Assembly (NCBI GenBank): GCA_027364735.1
Contig: DAHXOT010000032.1
Coordinates: 115,311 to 179,310, forward strand
Length of the DNA stretch: 64,000 bases
Origin: Hydrotalea sp.
GTDB taxonomy: Bacteria > Bacteroidota > Bacteroidia > Chitinophagales > Chitinophagaceae
Direction of reading: 5' to 3'
Shown here: positions 45,446 to 54,963 of the stretch, piece after piece
Layout: each line of letters starts with the position of its first letter
Position numbering within the stretch: position 1 is the first letter of the stretch
Made by a program: the position numbers and the translations under genes
Notes under the pieces: model-generated
What the model was told of the DNA's origin: nothing
The model's database searches: none
Seen by the model: the letters and a program-made list of their open reading frames with translations, nothing else

Positions 45446-47272
45446 TCAGTTTTCTAATTTTTTCCACCATGTTTTATATAAAATAATGGCAATTACTGTT
45501 AAGATAATAAGATTAATAAAGAAAGGCTTATGCACTCCTACAACCCAATACATAGGCAACAATGTTAAACATAGTTGAGCAATAATACCCAATACTACAT
45601 TGAAAAAATCCAATCCCCATTGCTTATTAGCCATAAACGTTGGATTATCGAGTAGTACATTTTGTAAAACAGGTTTCCAAAATCCCCAAGGTTTAACGGT
45701 AGTATAAAACTTTTTTAGCACAATCATATTTGTTGGTGGTGCAGCATAAGTACCAATAATACTTCCTACTAAAGAAATAACAAATAACAATGGCCAATGA
45801 AATAATGGTAGTCCGGAAAATAAATAAGGAAATATCAGTGCAGCAATTATTCCACTCATCATACCCCAAAAAAATCCACTGGCATTAAATCGCCACCAAT
45901 ACCATTTAAGCATGTTAGCTGCAATATATCCACCATATAAAGCTCCTACAATCCATTGCAAAACATGATTAATATTTTTTACAAAAAAGCCCATTATTAT
46001 TCCTATTGTAACAACTAACAATCCTACTAAATAATTTAGAGAAATAATTTTTTCATTTGTAGCTTTTGGCTGAATATATTTTAAGTAAATATCGTTTACA
46101 ATATAAGCCTGTGCAGCATTTAGTGTACCAGAAAAAGTACTCATAAACGAGCCTAATAATCCTGTTACTGCTAAGCCCAAAATACCATGTGGTAAAAACT
46201 GATTAATAGTTGCCGGTAATATTTTTTCAAAATCAGTTCCATTAGCAGATTGTATATGAAGTTGAGGAAAATATAAAAGAGCTAATACGGTTAGTCCTAT
46301 AATCATAGAATACCGTATAGGCAATAAAATAATAGAAACAAAACCACTCATTTTAGAAGCTTCTATAGGAGAGCGAGTTGAAAGAATTTTTTGCATATCA
46401 TAATTAGGTGCTGGGCCGGCAGCGCTTGCAAAAACTCCCTTAAATAGCATCATCATAAAAAATAATCCAAACATACCAAATCCATCATCAGCTATTTTTT
46501 GATCTGCAGCAGGAATAATATTTTTCCAATTTAAATTTAATTGCCAATGAAAAAAAGGATTAAGCCAATCATCTGGAACCAATAGTTTTTTTCCATTCAA
46601 ATGTTGCATAGCAATAATAGCAATACAAATACAGGCTATTGTCATTATAATGTACTTTATAAAATCGCCTAATACAATACTATGCATACCACCTAGTATA
46701 GCATAAAACATAGCAAACAAGCTAAATATTATTCCATAAAAATGAGCTACATATTGAGGGGCAATATGAAATGGAATATAAGGCTGAATAGAACTCCATG
46801 GAATAAAAATTTCAATAAATTTTCCTAATCCAATAAAGCCGTATGTTAAAAATCCGAGGCAACTTAATAATGCAAAAACAACAACAATATTGTGAGATGC
46901 TTTTATGAATTTATCTTCATTACCAAAACGCGTAATCAACCATTCAGCACCGGTAGTGGCATTAGAACGACGAAGCCATTTCGATAAAAACATCATTAAA
47001 ATAACCTGATTGAATACCGGCCATAACCAAGGAATCCAAATACTCTTCATTCCATACACAAAACAAAGAGCCACCATCCACATAGTACCACTAATGTCAA
47101 ACATATCCGATGCATCACTTAACCCCAACAAGTACCATGGCAAAGTTTTTCCTCCTAATAAATAATATTCTTTATTCCTTTTCGCTTTTTTTCTTAGCAT
47201 CCAACCTATCACTAACATGCTTAAAAGATATACCACAAGAATTGTTATATCCCATATATTTAATTGCATCAT
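45446..47272 (-). CDS. sodium:solute symporter (SSS family)
   Basis: A 608-residue transporter with about 13-14 TM helices. Features include the N-terminal VYLLSMLVIGWMLRKKAKRNKEYYLLGGKTLPWYLLGLSDASDMFDISG, the GGMHSIVLGDFIKYIIM segment and the LLGSFMSTFSGTLNAAQAYIVNDIY region around the second Na+ site, as in sugar-type SSS members. It lies 23 bases downstream of GH26 and upstream of the epimerase, so uptake of beta-mannooligosaccharide, chiefly mannobiose, is the likely role by context. Orthologous arrangements occur in Bacteroides mannan clusters. Confidence 0.85.
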   Translation of the reverse strand: MMQLNIWDITILVVYLLSMLVIGWMLRKKAKRNKEYYLLGGKTLPWYLLGLSDASDMFDISGTMWMVALCFVYGMKSIWIPWLWPVFNQVILMMFLSKWLRRSNATTGAEWLITRFGNEDKFIKASHNIVVVFALLSCLGFLTYGFIGLGKFIEIFIPWSSIQPYIPFHIAPQYVAHFYGIIFSLFAMFYAILGGMHSIVLGDFIKYIIMTIACICIAIIAMQHLNGKKLLVPDDWLNPFFHWQLNLNWKNIIPAADQKIADDGFGMFGLFFMMMLFKGVFASAAGPAPNYDMQKILSTRSPIEASKMSGFVSIILLPIRYSMIIGLTVLALLYFPQLHIQSANGTDFEKILPATINQFLPHGILGLAVTGLLGSFMSTFSGTLNAAQAYIVNDIYLKYIQPKATNEKIISLNYLVGLLVVTIGIIMGFFVKNINHVLQWIVGALYGGYIAANMLKWYWWRFNASGFFWGMMSGIIAALIFPYLFSGLPLFHWPLLFVISLVGSIIGTYAAPPTNMIVLKKFYTTVKPWGFWKPVLQNVLLDNPTFMANKQWGLDFFNVVLGIIAQLCLTLLPMYWVVGVHKPFFINLIILTVIAIILYKTWWKKLEN

Positions 47273-47295
47273 TGTATGGCTATGGCATTAAGTTG

Positions 47296-48504
47296 TTATT
47301 GATAAATATGTTGCAATGTTAGCTTTTGTTGAAAAATAATTTTATCAAAGTTTTTAAATTGCTTAAAATCATTAGCCGAAATATTAGCATTTGTGGGCGT
47401 GAAATAAGAATCGGATGGCTCGAATTGCCAAGGAGTATTTTCCGATTTTTTTAACCCTCCATTACGCCAAAGTAAAATATACGATAATTGAAAATCTTTA
47501 ATTGTTTCGTACAAGGTATTTGTCCACCAAGTTTCATCTCTAATCCGTTCATAACCTACTTCAGCTAACGCAGGTATTTTATACGAATTTTTTGCAAAAT
47601 TCATTAAAATTGACAGCTTCTCTTTTGTATATTTTATAAATTCTTTTTTCGATGATTTGGGTGGGCCATTTTGGTACGCATCAAAACTTACAATATCTAC
47701 ATACTCATTTCCGGGATAGCGTTGTGCAAATTCTTTGGCTGAATTAAAATCGGCGGTATTATACACCCACAAAAGATTATGCACTTGCTCTTCATTAGTT
47801 AAATACTGAAAAGTAAATTGCCATAATCGTTTAAATTCTTCATCAGAGCAAGCCATTGATCCCCACCAAAACCAATTACCGGTACATTCGTGATAGGGCC
47901 TGAATAAAATAGGAATTTGTTCAGACGAAGCTGTTTTTAAGCTTTTAAAAAATACTGCTACGGAATGTAGCCATTGTTGATACAACTGATGATTATTGCC
48001 ACCCGGCAAAATAGAGCTAACTGTATTGGAATGAATATTCCATGCCGATTTTCCGTTAAATGGATTATTGGCATGCCATGAAATAGTAATTATGCCACCA
48101 CGCTTATATATTGTTTGAATATATTGCTTCATTCGCTCAAAAGGCACACTATCTAAATTGTATAAACTATTCAGCTCTATATGCCCCAAATCAAAACCAT
48201 ATACAGCAGGATAATCTCCGGTAATGGTTTTTACATCACTTCTGCCATTTTCATATTCCCATCCCATACCATACGCCAAATCATCTTCATGCCCAAATAG
48301 TATTCCTTTATTCAGCAGCGTAGAAAGTGAACGATATAATGTAACCGTTTTATTTGAAGCATTCTTATCGGCAGGGAACTTCACTTGAGAAAAATTTTTT
48401 ACCTGTAACAATAAAGCCATTACTACTAATACTTTTTTAACCAATAAAAATATTTTTCGAGTAGGCATACTAAAAAAAAGTGGCATAATTCTATGATTTG
48501 ACAT
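47296..48504 (-). CDS. GH26 family beta-mannanase
   Basis: A 402-residue exported endo-beta-1,4-mannanase. An ATG at 48504 opens the frame, but ATGs at 48486 and 48468 are also possible; MPTRKIFLLVKKVLVVMALLLQVKNFSQ from 48468 looks like a signal peptide. The catalytic acid/base is in RPYHECTGNWFWWG (Glu206 from the first ATG) and the nucleophile in ALAEVGYER (Glu315), 109 apart, matching the family spacing. The start LFGHEDDLAYGMGWEYENGRSDVKTITGDYPAVYGFDLG is also characteristic. It heads the symporter-epimerase run and is divergent from the AraC gene. Confidence 0.93.
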   Translation of the reverse strand: MSNHRIMPLFFSMPTRKIFLLVKKVLVVMALLLQVKNFSQVKFPADKNASNKTVTLYRSLSTLLNKGILFGHEDDLAYGMGWEYENGRSDVKTITGDYPAVYGFDLGHIELNSLYNLDSVPFERMKQYIQTIYKRGGIITISWHANNPFNGKSAWNIHSNTVSSILPGGNNHQLYQQWLHSVAVFFKSLKTASSEQIPILFRPYHECTGNWFWWGSMACSDEEFKRLWQFTFQYLTNEEQVHNLLWVYNTADFNSAKEFAQRYPGNEYVDIVSFDAYQNGPPKSSKKEFIKYTKEKLSILMNFAKNSYKIPALAEVGYERIRDETWWTNTLYETIKDFQLSYILLWRNGGLKKSENTPWQFEPSDSYFTPTNANISANDFKQFKNFDKIIFQQKLTLQHIYQ

Positions 48505-48554
48505 TTATCAAATTTATTATTATACAAGGTAAATAGATAATACTATTTTAACTA

Positions 48555-48628
48555 ATTGCAATATCTTTTTTTAAAATTGCTTAAATTGCAAACGATTGCA
48601 TTTTGTAAAAAATCTAACTAACTATTGC
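48555..48628 (+). promoter_or_regulatory. Five ATTGC repeats at helical spacing in the GH26/araC divergent region
   Basis: ATTGC occurs at 48555, 48576, 48585, 48595 and 48624, i.e. steps of 21, 9, 10 and 29 bases, close to multiples of the helical turn. Three of the copies extend to ATTGCA before AT-rich sequence. This is the layout of AraC-type binding sites. Confidence 0.5.
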
Positions 48629-48654
48629 ATAACCCAACAAAATAATTCAATCTA

Positions 48655-49539
48655 ATGGCTACCACTGTGCTAAAAGAAATCACGCCTTTAATTCAGTCTG
48701 ATTGTTTTACCATTGCTTTAAGAGATAAATCGCATTTTAACTTTCCACTTCATTTTCATGAAGAATTTGAACTGAATTTAATTTACAATGCAAAAGGTGC
48801 AAAAAGAATAGTTGGCGATAGTGTTGAGCTAATTAATAATTACGAACTCGTATTAATAGGTCCCGGTTTAATACATGGATGGTTTGATGCAGAATGCAAA
48901 AATGAAAACATAAAAGAAATTACAGTTCAATTTCATAAAGATTTATTTGATGATAAATTGCTGCAAAGAAATCAGTTAAGCTTAATAAGAAACATGCTAT
49001 CCTTAGCCAGTCAAGGAATTTTATTTGATATAAATACAGGAAAAAAAATATCGCAACGATTAGAACAAATAAACAATCAAAAAGGCTTTGCCTCAGTAAT
49101 TGAATTGATGTACATATTGCACGAACTATCAATTGCCGAAAATGCAAGGCTATTATCGAACAATTTTTTCAGCAAAACATCGGCTAAAGTTAATAATACC
49201 AATCATCGTATAGATATTGCTTTGGAATACATGAATAAAAATTTTGAAAGAGATATTACCCTTTCCGAAGTTGCCAAAGAAACTAATATGGCCGAAACAT
49301 CTTTTAGCAGGTTTTTTAAAAATACTACAGGCACAACTTTTTCCGAACATTTAATAGATGTTAGAATTGGCCATGTTACACGCATGCTAATTGATACGCA
49401 AAAATCAATTGCCGAAATAGCCTATCACTGTGGTTTTAATAATATTTCTAATTTTAATAGAATTTTTAAGCATAAAAAAAGTTGTACTCCCAAAGAATTT
49501 AGAGAAGGCTACTCCTCTATGAATAGATTGTTTTTTTAA
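48655..49539 (+). CDS. AraC family transcriptional regulator
   Basis: A 294-residue regulator. An N-terminal cupin-like sensing domain (about residues 10-150, HFNFPLHFHEEFELNLIYNAKGAKRIVGDSVE) is followed by the double HTH (about 185-290): YMNKNFERDITLSEVAKETNMAETSFSRFFKNTTGTTFSEHLIDVRI and KSIAEIAYHCGFNNISNFNRIFKHKKSCTPKEFREGY. Position between the divergent GH26 run and the SusC gene suggests it activates one or both in response to a sugar. Repeat arrays lie on both sides. Confidence 0.93.
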   Translation: MATTVLKEITPLIQSDCFTIALRDKSHFNFPLHFHEEFELNLIYNAKGAKRIVGDSVELINNYELVLIGPGLIHGWFDAECKNENIKEITVQFHKDLFDDKLLQRNQLSLIRNMLSLASQGILFDINTGKKISQRLEQINNQKGFASVIELMYILHELSIAENARLLSNNFFSKTSAKVNNTNHRIDIALEYMNKNFERDITLSEVAKETNMAETSFSRFFKNTTGTTFSEHLIDVRIGHVTRMLIDTQKSIAEIAYHCGFNNISNFNRIFKHKKSCTPKEFREGYSSMNRLFF

Positions 49540-49659
49540 AGCAAAAAATACAACCATATTTTCTGCAAAAATTTTCATTATCAACCAGTTGTACTATTTT
49601 TTCTTTTCTTATAAAAAAGAAGATAAAATTGAAATATTAAGGTAATCAACCATCTATTG

Positions 49660-49709
49660 TGTTAAAACAACACATTCAAATGTTAAAATTATATCAGCAA
49701 TTGTTAAAA
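49660..49709 (+). promoter_or_regulatory. Three TGTTAAAA repeats spaced exactly 21 bases, upstream of susC
   Basis: TGTTAAAA occurs at 49660-49667, 49681-49688 and 49702-49709. The 21-base period is two helical turns, the last copy 70 bases before the susC ATG. No ORF lies here. It looks like a regulator array, most simply for the AraC protein just upstream. Confidence 0.6.
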
Positions 49710-49779
49710 TAAGATTATTCAATTTTCAACACTAAAAATATTTTTGGTAAATCTTTATTCACTAATCTAACAATTGCTT

Positions 49780-52700
49780 ATGCAAAACAAAAACTACCTC
49801 GTTAAGAGCTTTTTGTTGTTTACTTTCCTATTTCTTTCAAGTTTAAGTTTATTAGCACAAAAAACCATTACAGGAAAAGTAATCAACAAAGCTACAGGGC
49901 AACCTATTTCTTCGGCAGCTGTTCAAATAAAAGGCTCGGCTACTGCCACTGCCACAAATGCCGAAGGCTTCTTTAGTATTAAGGTACCAAAGGAAAACAG
50001 TACCCTCATAATTTCATTTATCGGATTCGAAACTGTACAAGTTCCAGTATCGGACAAAACATCTTCAATTAATGTAAGTTTATCCGAAGTAAGTACTGCC
50101 TTAAACGACATTTTAGTTACAGGCTATACCTCGCAAAAAAGAAAAGATATTACGGGTTCTGTTGCCGTAGTAAATGTTAGCAACATGAAATCAATTCCTG
50201 CCGGAACAGTAGAATCTGCATTGCAGGGGCAAGCTTCAGGTGTAACCATAATTAATACAGGAGCTCCAGGAGCAGGAAGTAATATTAGAATTCGTGGCAT
50301 TTCTTCTACTGGAAATACTACTCCACTGATAATTATTGATGGAGTTCAGGGTAGTTTACGTGATCTAAATGTAAATGATATTGAATCTATGCAAGTATTA
50401 AAAGATGCCGGTGCTGCGGCAATTTATGGTGTATTAGCTTCTAATGGTGTTATTATTGTAACTACTAAAAAAGGAAAACCTGGTAAAGCAAAAATTACCT
50501 ACGATGCGTATGTTGGAACACAAGAACCCTTAAAAAATGGATTCAACTTAGCCAATACCATGGAATATGCAACCGCTATTAGAAATATGGAAATAAATTC
50601 GGGTGTAGCACCAGGTAGCAGAAATCAACAATTTGGGCAAGGAAACATACCAACTATTCCCGATTACATTACTCCAACTGGTGCCAAAGCAGGTGATCCG
50701 GGAACTGACCCAACAACATATAATATAAGCTCCAATCAAATTACAAAAGCCAACAAATCGGGTACAGATTGGTTTCATGAAATTTTTAAACCTGCCATAA
50801 TGCAAAGTCATACTATTTCTGCAAGTGGTGGAAATGATAAATCTACTTATTTGTTTTCTATTGGCTATTTAAACCAACAAGGTACTTTAATTAATACTTA
50901 TTTAAAAAGATATACTGCAAGAATGAATACTACTTTTAATATAAAAGACCATATTAGAGTAGGCGAAAATGCACTTGTTGTTTTTAAAGATAATCCACAA
51001 ATTACCAATCAAAATGAGGGTAATGCTATTTCATTTAGCTACAGAGAACCTCCCATTATTCCGGTATACGATATTATGGGCAATTATGCAGGTACAAAAT
51101 CAGCTTTCTTAAGTAATTCACAAAATCCGGTAGCTAATCAAAAAAGAACTGCCAATAATAAAGGAAGTGATTGGCAAGTAAATGGCAATGTATTTGCAGA
51201 AATTGACTTTCTAAAACATTTTACAGCAAGAACTAGTTTTGGTGGAACTTTTGATAATTATTACTATTACTATTTTACTTATACTCCATACGAAAATGCA
51301 GAAGGTAATACTAACCCCAATTCTTTTACAGAAGGGGCTGGTTATAATAGTCTATGGGCATGGACTAATACCTTAAACTACTCTAACACATTTGGTAAGC
51401 ACTCTATTAAAGTATTGGTAGGTTCTGAAGCAAAAAATATATATCAACGATCTTTTAGTGCAGGAAGAAGTAATTATTATAGCATCGATCCTAGTTTCTG
51501 GGTTTTAAATACAGGTAATCCTGGTACACAAAGTAATGTCGGAAATCCTCCTTATCAATTGTCTATATCTTCTCTTTTCGGAAGATTAGATTATAGTTAT
51601 GATGATAAATATTTATTGGCTGCCACAATTCGCCGTGATGGTGCTTCTGTATTTTCTCCGGGCCATCAATATGGTAATTTTCCATCTTTAACAGCAGGAT
51701 GGAGAATTTCGAATGAAAATTTCATGAAAAATATTTCATGGATTAATCAATTAAAATTAAGAACCGGATGGGGTAAATTAGGGGCATTAAGTAATATTAA
51801 TCCTACTAACCCTTACACTTTATTCTCTTCCGGTGCGGGATTATCTTATTATCCCATTACCGGAAGTTATAATAGTGCCACCCAAGGCTTTTTCAATTCA
51901 CAATTGGGTAATACCAATACCACATGGGAATCTGATATTATTACCAACGTAGGTATGGATGCTACCATTCTTAATAATAAATTAGACATCTCAATTGAAT
52001 GGTATAAAAAAACTATTAGCGGTTTATTATTTAGAAATGTGTCAGCAATAGGAAATTATAATGGAGGTGCTACTCAACCATTTGTAAACTTGGGAGATAT
52101 CCAAAATACAGGCATAGACCTCTCTTTAACCTACCATGGAAATATTAATAAAGATTTTAAATTCGATGTAACCGGTACATTAACCACCTACAAAAACCTA
52201 GTAACGAGTTTGCCTTCGGGTTATAAATATATAGATGAATATAGTTCAGGTTCTACCCGTATCGGTGCTTTCTCCCGTTTACAACCCGGACAAGCAGTTG
52301 GTGCTTTCTACGGCTACAAAGTAGTAGGTTTATTTAGAGATGCATCCGATGTTGCAAAATCTGCAACACAAAGTGGTGCCGCACCAGGCCGCTTTAAATA
52401 TGCCGATATGAATGGTGATGGAAAGATTAGTGATGCAGACAGAACATTTATTGGAAATCCTAATCCAAAATTCACTTATGGATTAAACTTAGCAGCAAGT
52501 TATAAAAACTTCGATTTCTCTATGTTCTTATACGGTTCTGCAGGAAACGATGTGGTAAACTTTGTTAAGTACTGGACAGACTTTCCACAAGTATTTGCAG
52601 GAAATGTAAGTAAAAATGCAGTTTATAATTCATGGACACCTAACAACACAAGTGCTACAGTGCCTATTCTTGAAAAATCGGCAAACTTTAGCAATTCTAC

Positions 52701-52980
52701 TGTATTCAACTCTTATTACCTTGAAAAAGGCTCTTATTTAAGAGCTAAATCGATAATTATTGGTTATACATTTCCAAGCGATCAATTAAAAAAAGCCGGC
52801 ATCGAAAAATTAAGAGTATATGTTCAAGCTGCTAACTTATTTACTATTACCAAATACACTGGTTTAGATCCTGAACTACAAGGCTCTGATTTAAACAACA
52901 ACACTAATTTTGGTATTGATTTTGGTAACTATCCTGCAAATCAAAAAAGTTTCAATATTGGTGTGAATGTAGGATTCTAA
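49780..52980 (+). CDS. SusC/RagA family TonB-linked outer-membrane transporter
   Basis: A 1066-residue TonB-dependent receptor taking up glycan fragments together with its SusD partner. Signal peptide to LLAQKT; a CarboxypepD_reg-like domain (residues about 20-110, GKVINKATGQPISSAAVQIKG), the plug (TGYTSQKRKDITGSVAVVN ... ALQGQASGVTIINTGAPGAGSNIRIRGISSTGNTTPLIIIDGVQGS ... YGVLASNGVIIVTTKKG), and the C-terminal barrel. The ATG at 49780 is used; a TTG at 49774 is two codons upstream. SusD follows 36 bases later. The ligand is not known; context suggests a beta-mannan or N-glycan-type substrate. Confidence 0.95.
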   Translation: MQNKNYLVKSFLLFTFLFLSSLSLLAQKTITGKVINKATGQPISSAAVQIKGSATATATNAEGFFSIKVPKENSTLIISFIGFETVQVPVSDKTSSINVSLSEVSTALNDILVTGYTSQKRKDITGSVAVVNVSNMKSIPAGTVESALQGQASGVTIINTGAPGAGSNIRIRGISSTGNTTPLIIIDGVQGSLRDLNVNDIESMQVLKDAGAAAIYGVLASNGVIIVTTKKGKPGKAKITYDAYVGTQEPLKNGFNLANTMEYATAIRNMEINSGVAPGSRNQQFGQGNIPTIPDYITPTGAKAGDPGTDPTTYNISSNQITKANKSGTDWFHEIFKPAIMQSHTISASGGNDKSTYLFSIGYLNQQGTLINTYLKRYTARMNTTFNIKDHIRVGENALVVFKDNPQITNQNEGNAISFSYREPPIIPVYDIMGNYAGTKSAFLSNSQNPVANQKRTANNKGSDWQVNGNVFAEIDFLKHFTARTSFGGTFDNYYYYYFTYTPYENAEGNTNPNSFTEGAGYNSLWAWTNTLNYSNTFGKHSIKVLVGSEAKNIYQRSFSAGRSNYYSIDPSFWVLNTGNPGTQSNVGNPPYQLSISSLFGRLDYSYDDKYLLAATIRRDGASVFSPGHQYGNFPSLTAGWRISNENFMKNISWINQLKLRTGWGKLGALSNINPTNPYTLFSSGAGLSYYPITGSYNSATQGFFNSQLGNTNTTWESDIITNVGMDATILNNKLDISIEWYKKTISGLLFRNVSAIGNYNGGATQPFVNLGDIQNTGIDLSLTYHGNINKDFKFDVTGTLTTYKNLVTSLPSGYKYIDEYSSGSTRIGAFSRLQPGQAVGAFYGYKVVGLFRDASDVAKSATQSGAAPGRFKYADMNGDGKISDADRTFIGNPNPKFTYGLNLAASYKNFDFSMFLYGSAGNDVVNFVKYWTDFPQVFAGNVSKNAVYNSWTPNNTSATVPILEKSANFSNSTVFNSYYLEKGSYLRAKSIIIGYTFPSDQLKKAGIEKLRVYVQAANLFTITKYTGLDPELQGSDLNNNTNFGIDFGNYPANQKSFNIGVNVGF

Positions 52981-53015
52981 TATTGTTAATTTAAAAAAGA
53001 AATAAACTATTATAT

Positions 53016-54839
53016 ATGAAGAAAATACATTCAAAAAAAATAATTATACCGGCATTAATAGCAGTTATTGCTATATTTTATGCCTGTAAACAAAGCTTCC
53101 TCGATAAATCGCCAATAGGAACTTTAAACCAAAATATCCTTGCTAACGAAAATGGAGTTCAAGGATTATTAATTGGTGCTTACGCCCTATTAGATGGAGA
53201 AGGAGGCAACGTAAATAGCGGATGGGGTTCATCTGCTGATAATTGGACTTATGGCAGTGTTGCGGCAGATGATGCCTATAAAGGGTCAACTCCATCTGAC
53301 CAAGGTGATATTTTAGGATTAGAAACATGGACAGCTAATTCTGCAAACGGGTATGTTGCTCAAAAATGGGCCACTGGCTATGAAGGTGCTCAAAGAGCTA
53401 ACGATGTATTGAGAATGCTTAAAATTGCCACCAATGTTTCTGCAGCTAACGCTACCGAATATGCAGCAGAAGCTCGTTTTTTAAGAGCACATTACCATTT
53501 TGAATTGAAAAAAGTATTTGGTAATGTACCTTTTATAGATGAAACTGTGAATAATACTACCGACCCATCAACACTTGCTAATGTAGATGCTTCAGGAGCT
53601 TATGTTAATATATGGCCAAAAATTGAAGCCGACTTTGCTTATGCAGCAGCGAATTTACCCGAAATTCAATCGCAAGTTGGTAGAGCCAATAAATGGGCAG
53701 CTACCGCTTTTTTAGCTAAAGTATATATGTTTGAAGGAAAATATAGCTCAGCAAAACCTTTATTCGATCAATTAATAGCCAGTGGAAAAACATCGAGTGG
53801 TAAAAAGTATACTCTTATTCCTTACGCACAAAACTTTAATCCTGCCACCAATCACGATAACGCAGAAATGGTATTTGCAGTGCAAATGTCTGTAAACGAT
53901 GGTTCCGGTTCTGCCAATGCAAGTGGATTAGGAACGGCTAATGGTAATTGGGGTGATAATCTTAATTTCCCTTATAATGGCGGCCCTGGTGCCTGCTGTG
54001 GATTTTTTAATCCATCACAAAGCTTAGCCAACTCATTTAAAACAGATGCTACAGGTTTACCGGTTAGTAATTATAACAGTGGTAATAATGTTAGTGATTT
54101 AAGTACATCTCAATACAATGGTAATTTAGATCCAAGAATTGATTGGACAATGGGTCGCCCTGGTATTCCATACTACGATTGGGGTCCTCATCCTGGCAGC
54201 GCATGGATTCGCGATCCAGCCAATGATGGTTATTTTAGTCCCAAGAAAAATACCTATGCACAAAGTCAAAAAGGCACTTATTCAAGTACCGAAAATTATT
54301 GGGCAAATACAGAATTAACTGCCAATAATTATAATGTAATGCGTTATGCCGATTTATTATTATTAGCTGCAGAAGCAGAGGTTCAAGTAGGTTCTCTGGC
54401 TCAAGCACAATCCTATGTAAATATGGTACGCAACAGAGCTGGTGATCCAACAGGATGGGTGTATGCCGGTGGTGCTACTTACGATGCTACTAAATCGCAA
54501 TATTCACCACAAACTACACCTGCAGATAATTATATGGTTGCTCCATACCCTCCGGGTTATTTTACTGATAAGAATACAGCCTTGGCCGCTATTCAAAGAG
54601 AAAGATATATGGAATTAGGTATGGAAGGTCATCGCTTTTTTGATTTAGTTCGTTGGGGAATTGCAGATGTAGTTCTAAACAATTATATCGCTACCGATCG
54701 TATTGCAAAAACATCGTTAGTAAGTGTAGGTGCTAATTTTGTAAAAGGAAAATCAGAATTATTCCCCATACCTCAAGCACAAATAGATATTTTGAATGCA
54801 AAAGGAAAAACCATTTTAAAGCAAAATCCGGGGTACTAA
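53016..54839 (+). CDS. SusD/RagB family glycan-binding lipoprotein
   Basis: A 607-residue surface lipoprotein, MKKIHSKKIIIPALIAVIAIFYAC giving Cys24. SusD motifs are FLDKSPIGTLNQNILANENGVQGLLIGAYALLDG, the TPR-like AAEARFLRAHYHFELKKVFGNVPFI and RANKWAATAFLAKVYMFEGKYSSAKPLF, NVMRYADLLLLAAEAEVQ, and LAAIQRERYMELGMEGHRFFDLVRWG near the C-terminus. It forms the lid over the SusC barrel. A terminator hairpin follows 42 bases after the stop. Confidence 0.95.
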   Translation: MKKIHSKKIIIPALIAVIAIFYACKQSFLDKSPIGTLNQNILANENGVQGLLIGAYALLDGEGGNVNSGWGSSADNWTYGSVAADDAYKGSTPSDQGDILGLETWTANSANGYVAQKWATGYEGAQRANDVLRMLKIATNVSAANATEYAAEARFLRAHYHFELKKVFGNVPFIDETVNNTTDPSTLANVDASGAYVNIWPKIEADFAYAAANLPEIQSQVGRANKWAATAFLAKVYMFEGKYSSAKPLFDQLIASGKTSSGKKYTLIPYAQNFNPATNHDNAEMVFAVQMSVNDGSGSANASGLGTANGNWGDNLNFPYNGGPGACCGFFNPSQSLANSFKTDATGLPVSNYNSGNNVSDLSTSQYNGNLDPRIDWTMGRPGIPYYDWGPHPGSAWIRDPANDGYFSPKKNTYAQSQKGTYSSTENYWANTELTANNYNVMRYADLLLLAAEAEVQVGSLAQAQSYVNMVRNRAGDPTGWVYAGGATYDATKSQYSPQTTPADNYMVAPYPPGYFTDKNTALAAIQRERYMELGMEGHRFFDLVRWGIADVVLNNYIATDRIAKTSLVSVGANFVKGKSELFPIPQAQIDILNAKGKTILKQNPGY

Positions 54840-54880
54840 TTTTTTTATTTTTTAAACAATCATACATCCAGTGTTAACTT

Positions 54881-54914
54881 AAAGAGGTGGAGTTTTCACT
54901 CTGCCTCTTTTCTT
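54881..54914 (+). terminator. Terminator-like hairpin between susD and the VCBS/ASPIC gene
   Basis: Arms 54881-54893 and 54898-54910 form a 13-bp stem with two G-U pairs (core AGAGG/CCTCT), a 4-base loop, then a pyrimidine run TCTTT. It may set SusCD expression above that of the downstream genes. Confidence 0.7.
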
Positions 54915-54963
54915 TACTAAATGATAGATTATATCAATTCGCATTATAGAATTATATTGCAAT

